The notes under the pieces were generated by a model, which saw nothing but the letters and a program-made list of their open reading frames with translations, was not told the origin of the DNA and ran no database searches. The translations under genes and the position numbers were made by a program. From Nymphaea colorata (Eukaryota; Streptophyta; Magnoliopsida; Nymphaeales; Nymphaeaceae), in assembly GCF_008831285.2 (NCBI RefSeq), contig NC_045142.1:18043354-18107353 (forward strand): a DNA stretch of 64,000 nucleotides. The letters run 5' to 3'. Shown one piece after another: positions 63,310 through 64,000 of this stretch (position 1 is the stretch's first letter; each line of letters begins with the position of its first letter).

Positions 63310-63595
63310 GGGGCACTGCGCTGGGTACCGTTACTCAGCCCGATTAGAGCTTGTCCTCGGGCTTAGAAAAATGAGACTCGGGCAAGTTCGGTTGGACTTG
63401 ATAAGCACGGTCGGGTCTCATAATTATTTTTTTTATTTTTATTAATTTATATATATATATAATATTTATTATAATTAATTATTTTTATGTATTATTTCAT
63501 ATTAAAAATATTTTTTTAATGTAATCGAGCTCAAGTTTTTCCAATCAAGTCGGGCCCGAGCTCGAGTTTTAGATGTCAAGCTGGTCCGGCCTGAT
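63310..63595. mobile_element. Diverged GC-ended, AT-cored hAT-like MITE
   Basis: The right end CCGGCCTGATGCCCAGGCTTA resembles CCGGTCCGATGCCCACCCCTA of the intact element at 45900-46122. The left side, CTGCGCTGGGTACC, resembles its partner. The middle is almost pure A and T. Borders are approximate and no target-site duplication was found. Confidence 0.5.
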
Positions 63596-64000
63596 GCCCA
63601 GGCTTACATTGCACCAACAAATTGTAAGGACTAGCTCCCCTTCTCCATGAATTGAATGGAATTAGAGATTCATAGTTTGTGGGTCTCATTGACCAAGTGT
63701 AGGAGTGTACAACTGATCCAACTAAAAACTTTCTAGTTTGAACTTGACTCGAGTTCCACTTTTCTAATAAGTGAAGTAACAAGTCAAACTCTAGTTTGAG
63801 ATAAAACTTGGGTTATACATGAGTTGAGTTTGAATTACATGAGCTCAATTAGTTTAAATTCAACTCATCTCATGTCTTCCGTGTTTGTTAGTATTCAGAA
63901 GGGTGTCGGTTATTTTTGACAAGTTTTAACACCATTTTTTATGGTTTTCATTTTCATTTTAAAGAAAAAAAAATTCTCAATCAAGTGACTATAACTTAAA

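Larger units (their letters stand above)
60185..64000. other. Right-hand intergenic region
   Basis: The first few hundred bases should be the DVR promoter, with a (CT)n run at about 60308-60322. Beyond are two MITE-like elements, short AT and GT repeats near 62050-62090 and 62273-62290, and degenerate GAGTT-rich sequence at the end. I see no gene. Confidence 0.55.

Overview
The window is nuclear DNA of a seed plant, most likely an angiosperm. The evidence is AT-rich spliced genes with long introns, plant-only gene families, a plastid chlorophyll-biosynthesis enzyme, telo-box leader motifs, many (AT)n microsatellites and short hAT-like MITEs. I cannot place the lineage more closely from sequence alone.

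Layout. At the left edge lie the last three exons of a CDK-like serine/threonine kinase gene (+, 261-1880). Next is a nine-exon gene for a plant BAR-domain protein of the At2g33490 type (+, 5666-9819). An eleven-exon gene for a PPR/TPR-like, probably mitochondrial, helical protein (-, 11191-18610) converges on it. Divergent from that gene is a nine-exon plastid NAD(P)-binding, YeeZ-like epimerase/reductase gene (+, 21536-29693). It carries an AT-AC U12-type intron and an upstream ORF overlapping its start. A doubtful 85-codon membrane ORF lies at 32172-32429. Then come NOP58 (-, 32888-37018), a CHY/CTCHY/RING ubiquitin ligase of the MIEL1/CHYR1 type (-, 42558-48084), a gene for an MGCGSSK-type putatively myristoylated protein (+, 55505 to about 56826) and single-exon DVR, divinyl chlorophyllide 8-vinyl reductase (-, 58661-60184). 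All intron-containing models were built by hand: splice phases join without breaks, and the conserved families support the reading frame. Gene ends (UTRs) are not determined.

The genes serve separate housekeeping roles: ribosome biogenesis, ubiquitination, chlorophyll synthesis, membrane curvature and organelle functions. They do not form a pathway. Two neighbour pairs recall Arabidopsis neighbours: kinase with NOP58 (At3g05050/At3g05060) and CHY-RING ligase with DVR (At5g18650/At5g18660). This suggests conserved microsynteny, but it is recalled from memory and needs checking.

The gaps (18.6-21.5, 29.7-32.2, 37.0-42.6, 48.1-55.5 and 60.2-64.0 kb) hold MITEs, microsatellites and small duplications and no convincing gene. 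Three MITEs have perfect 8-bp target-site duplications. I saw no autonomous transposon, virus, tRNA, rRNA or gene cluster, and nothing that amounts to a new biological system. The most notable items are the U12 intron, the repeat-bearing N-terminal extension of DVR, a frame-breaking cassette exon candidate and the MITEs.
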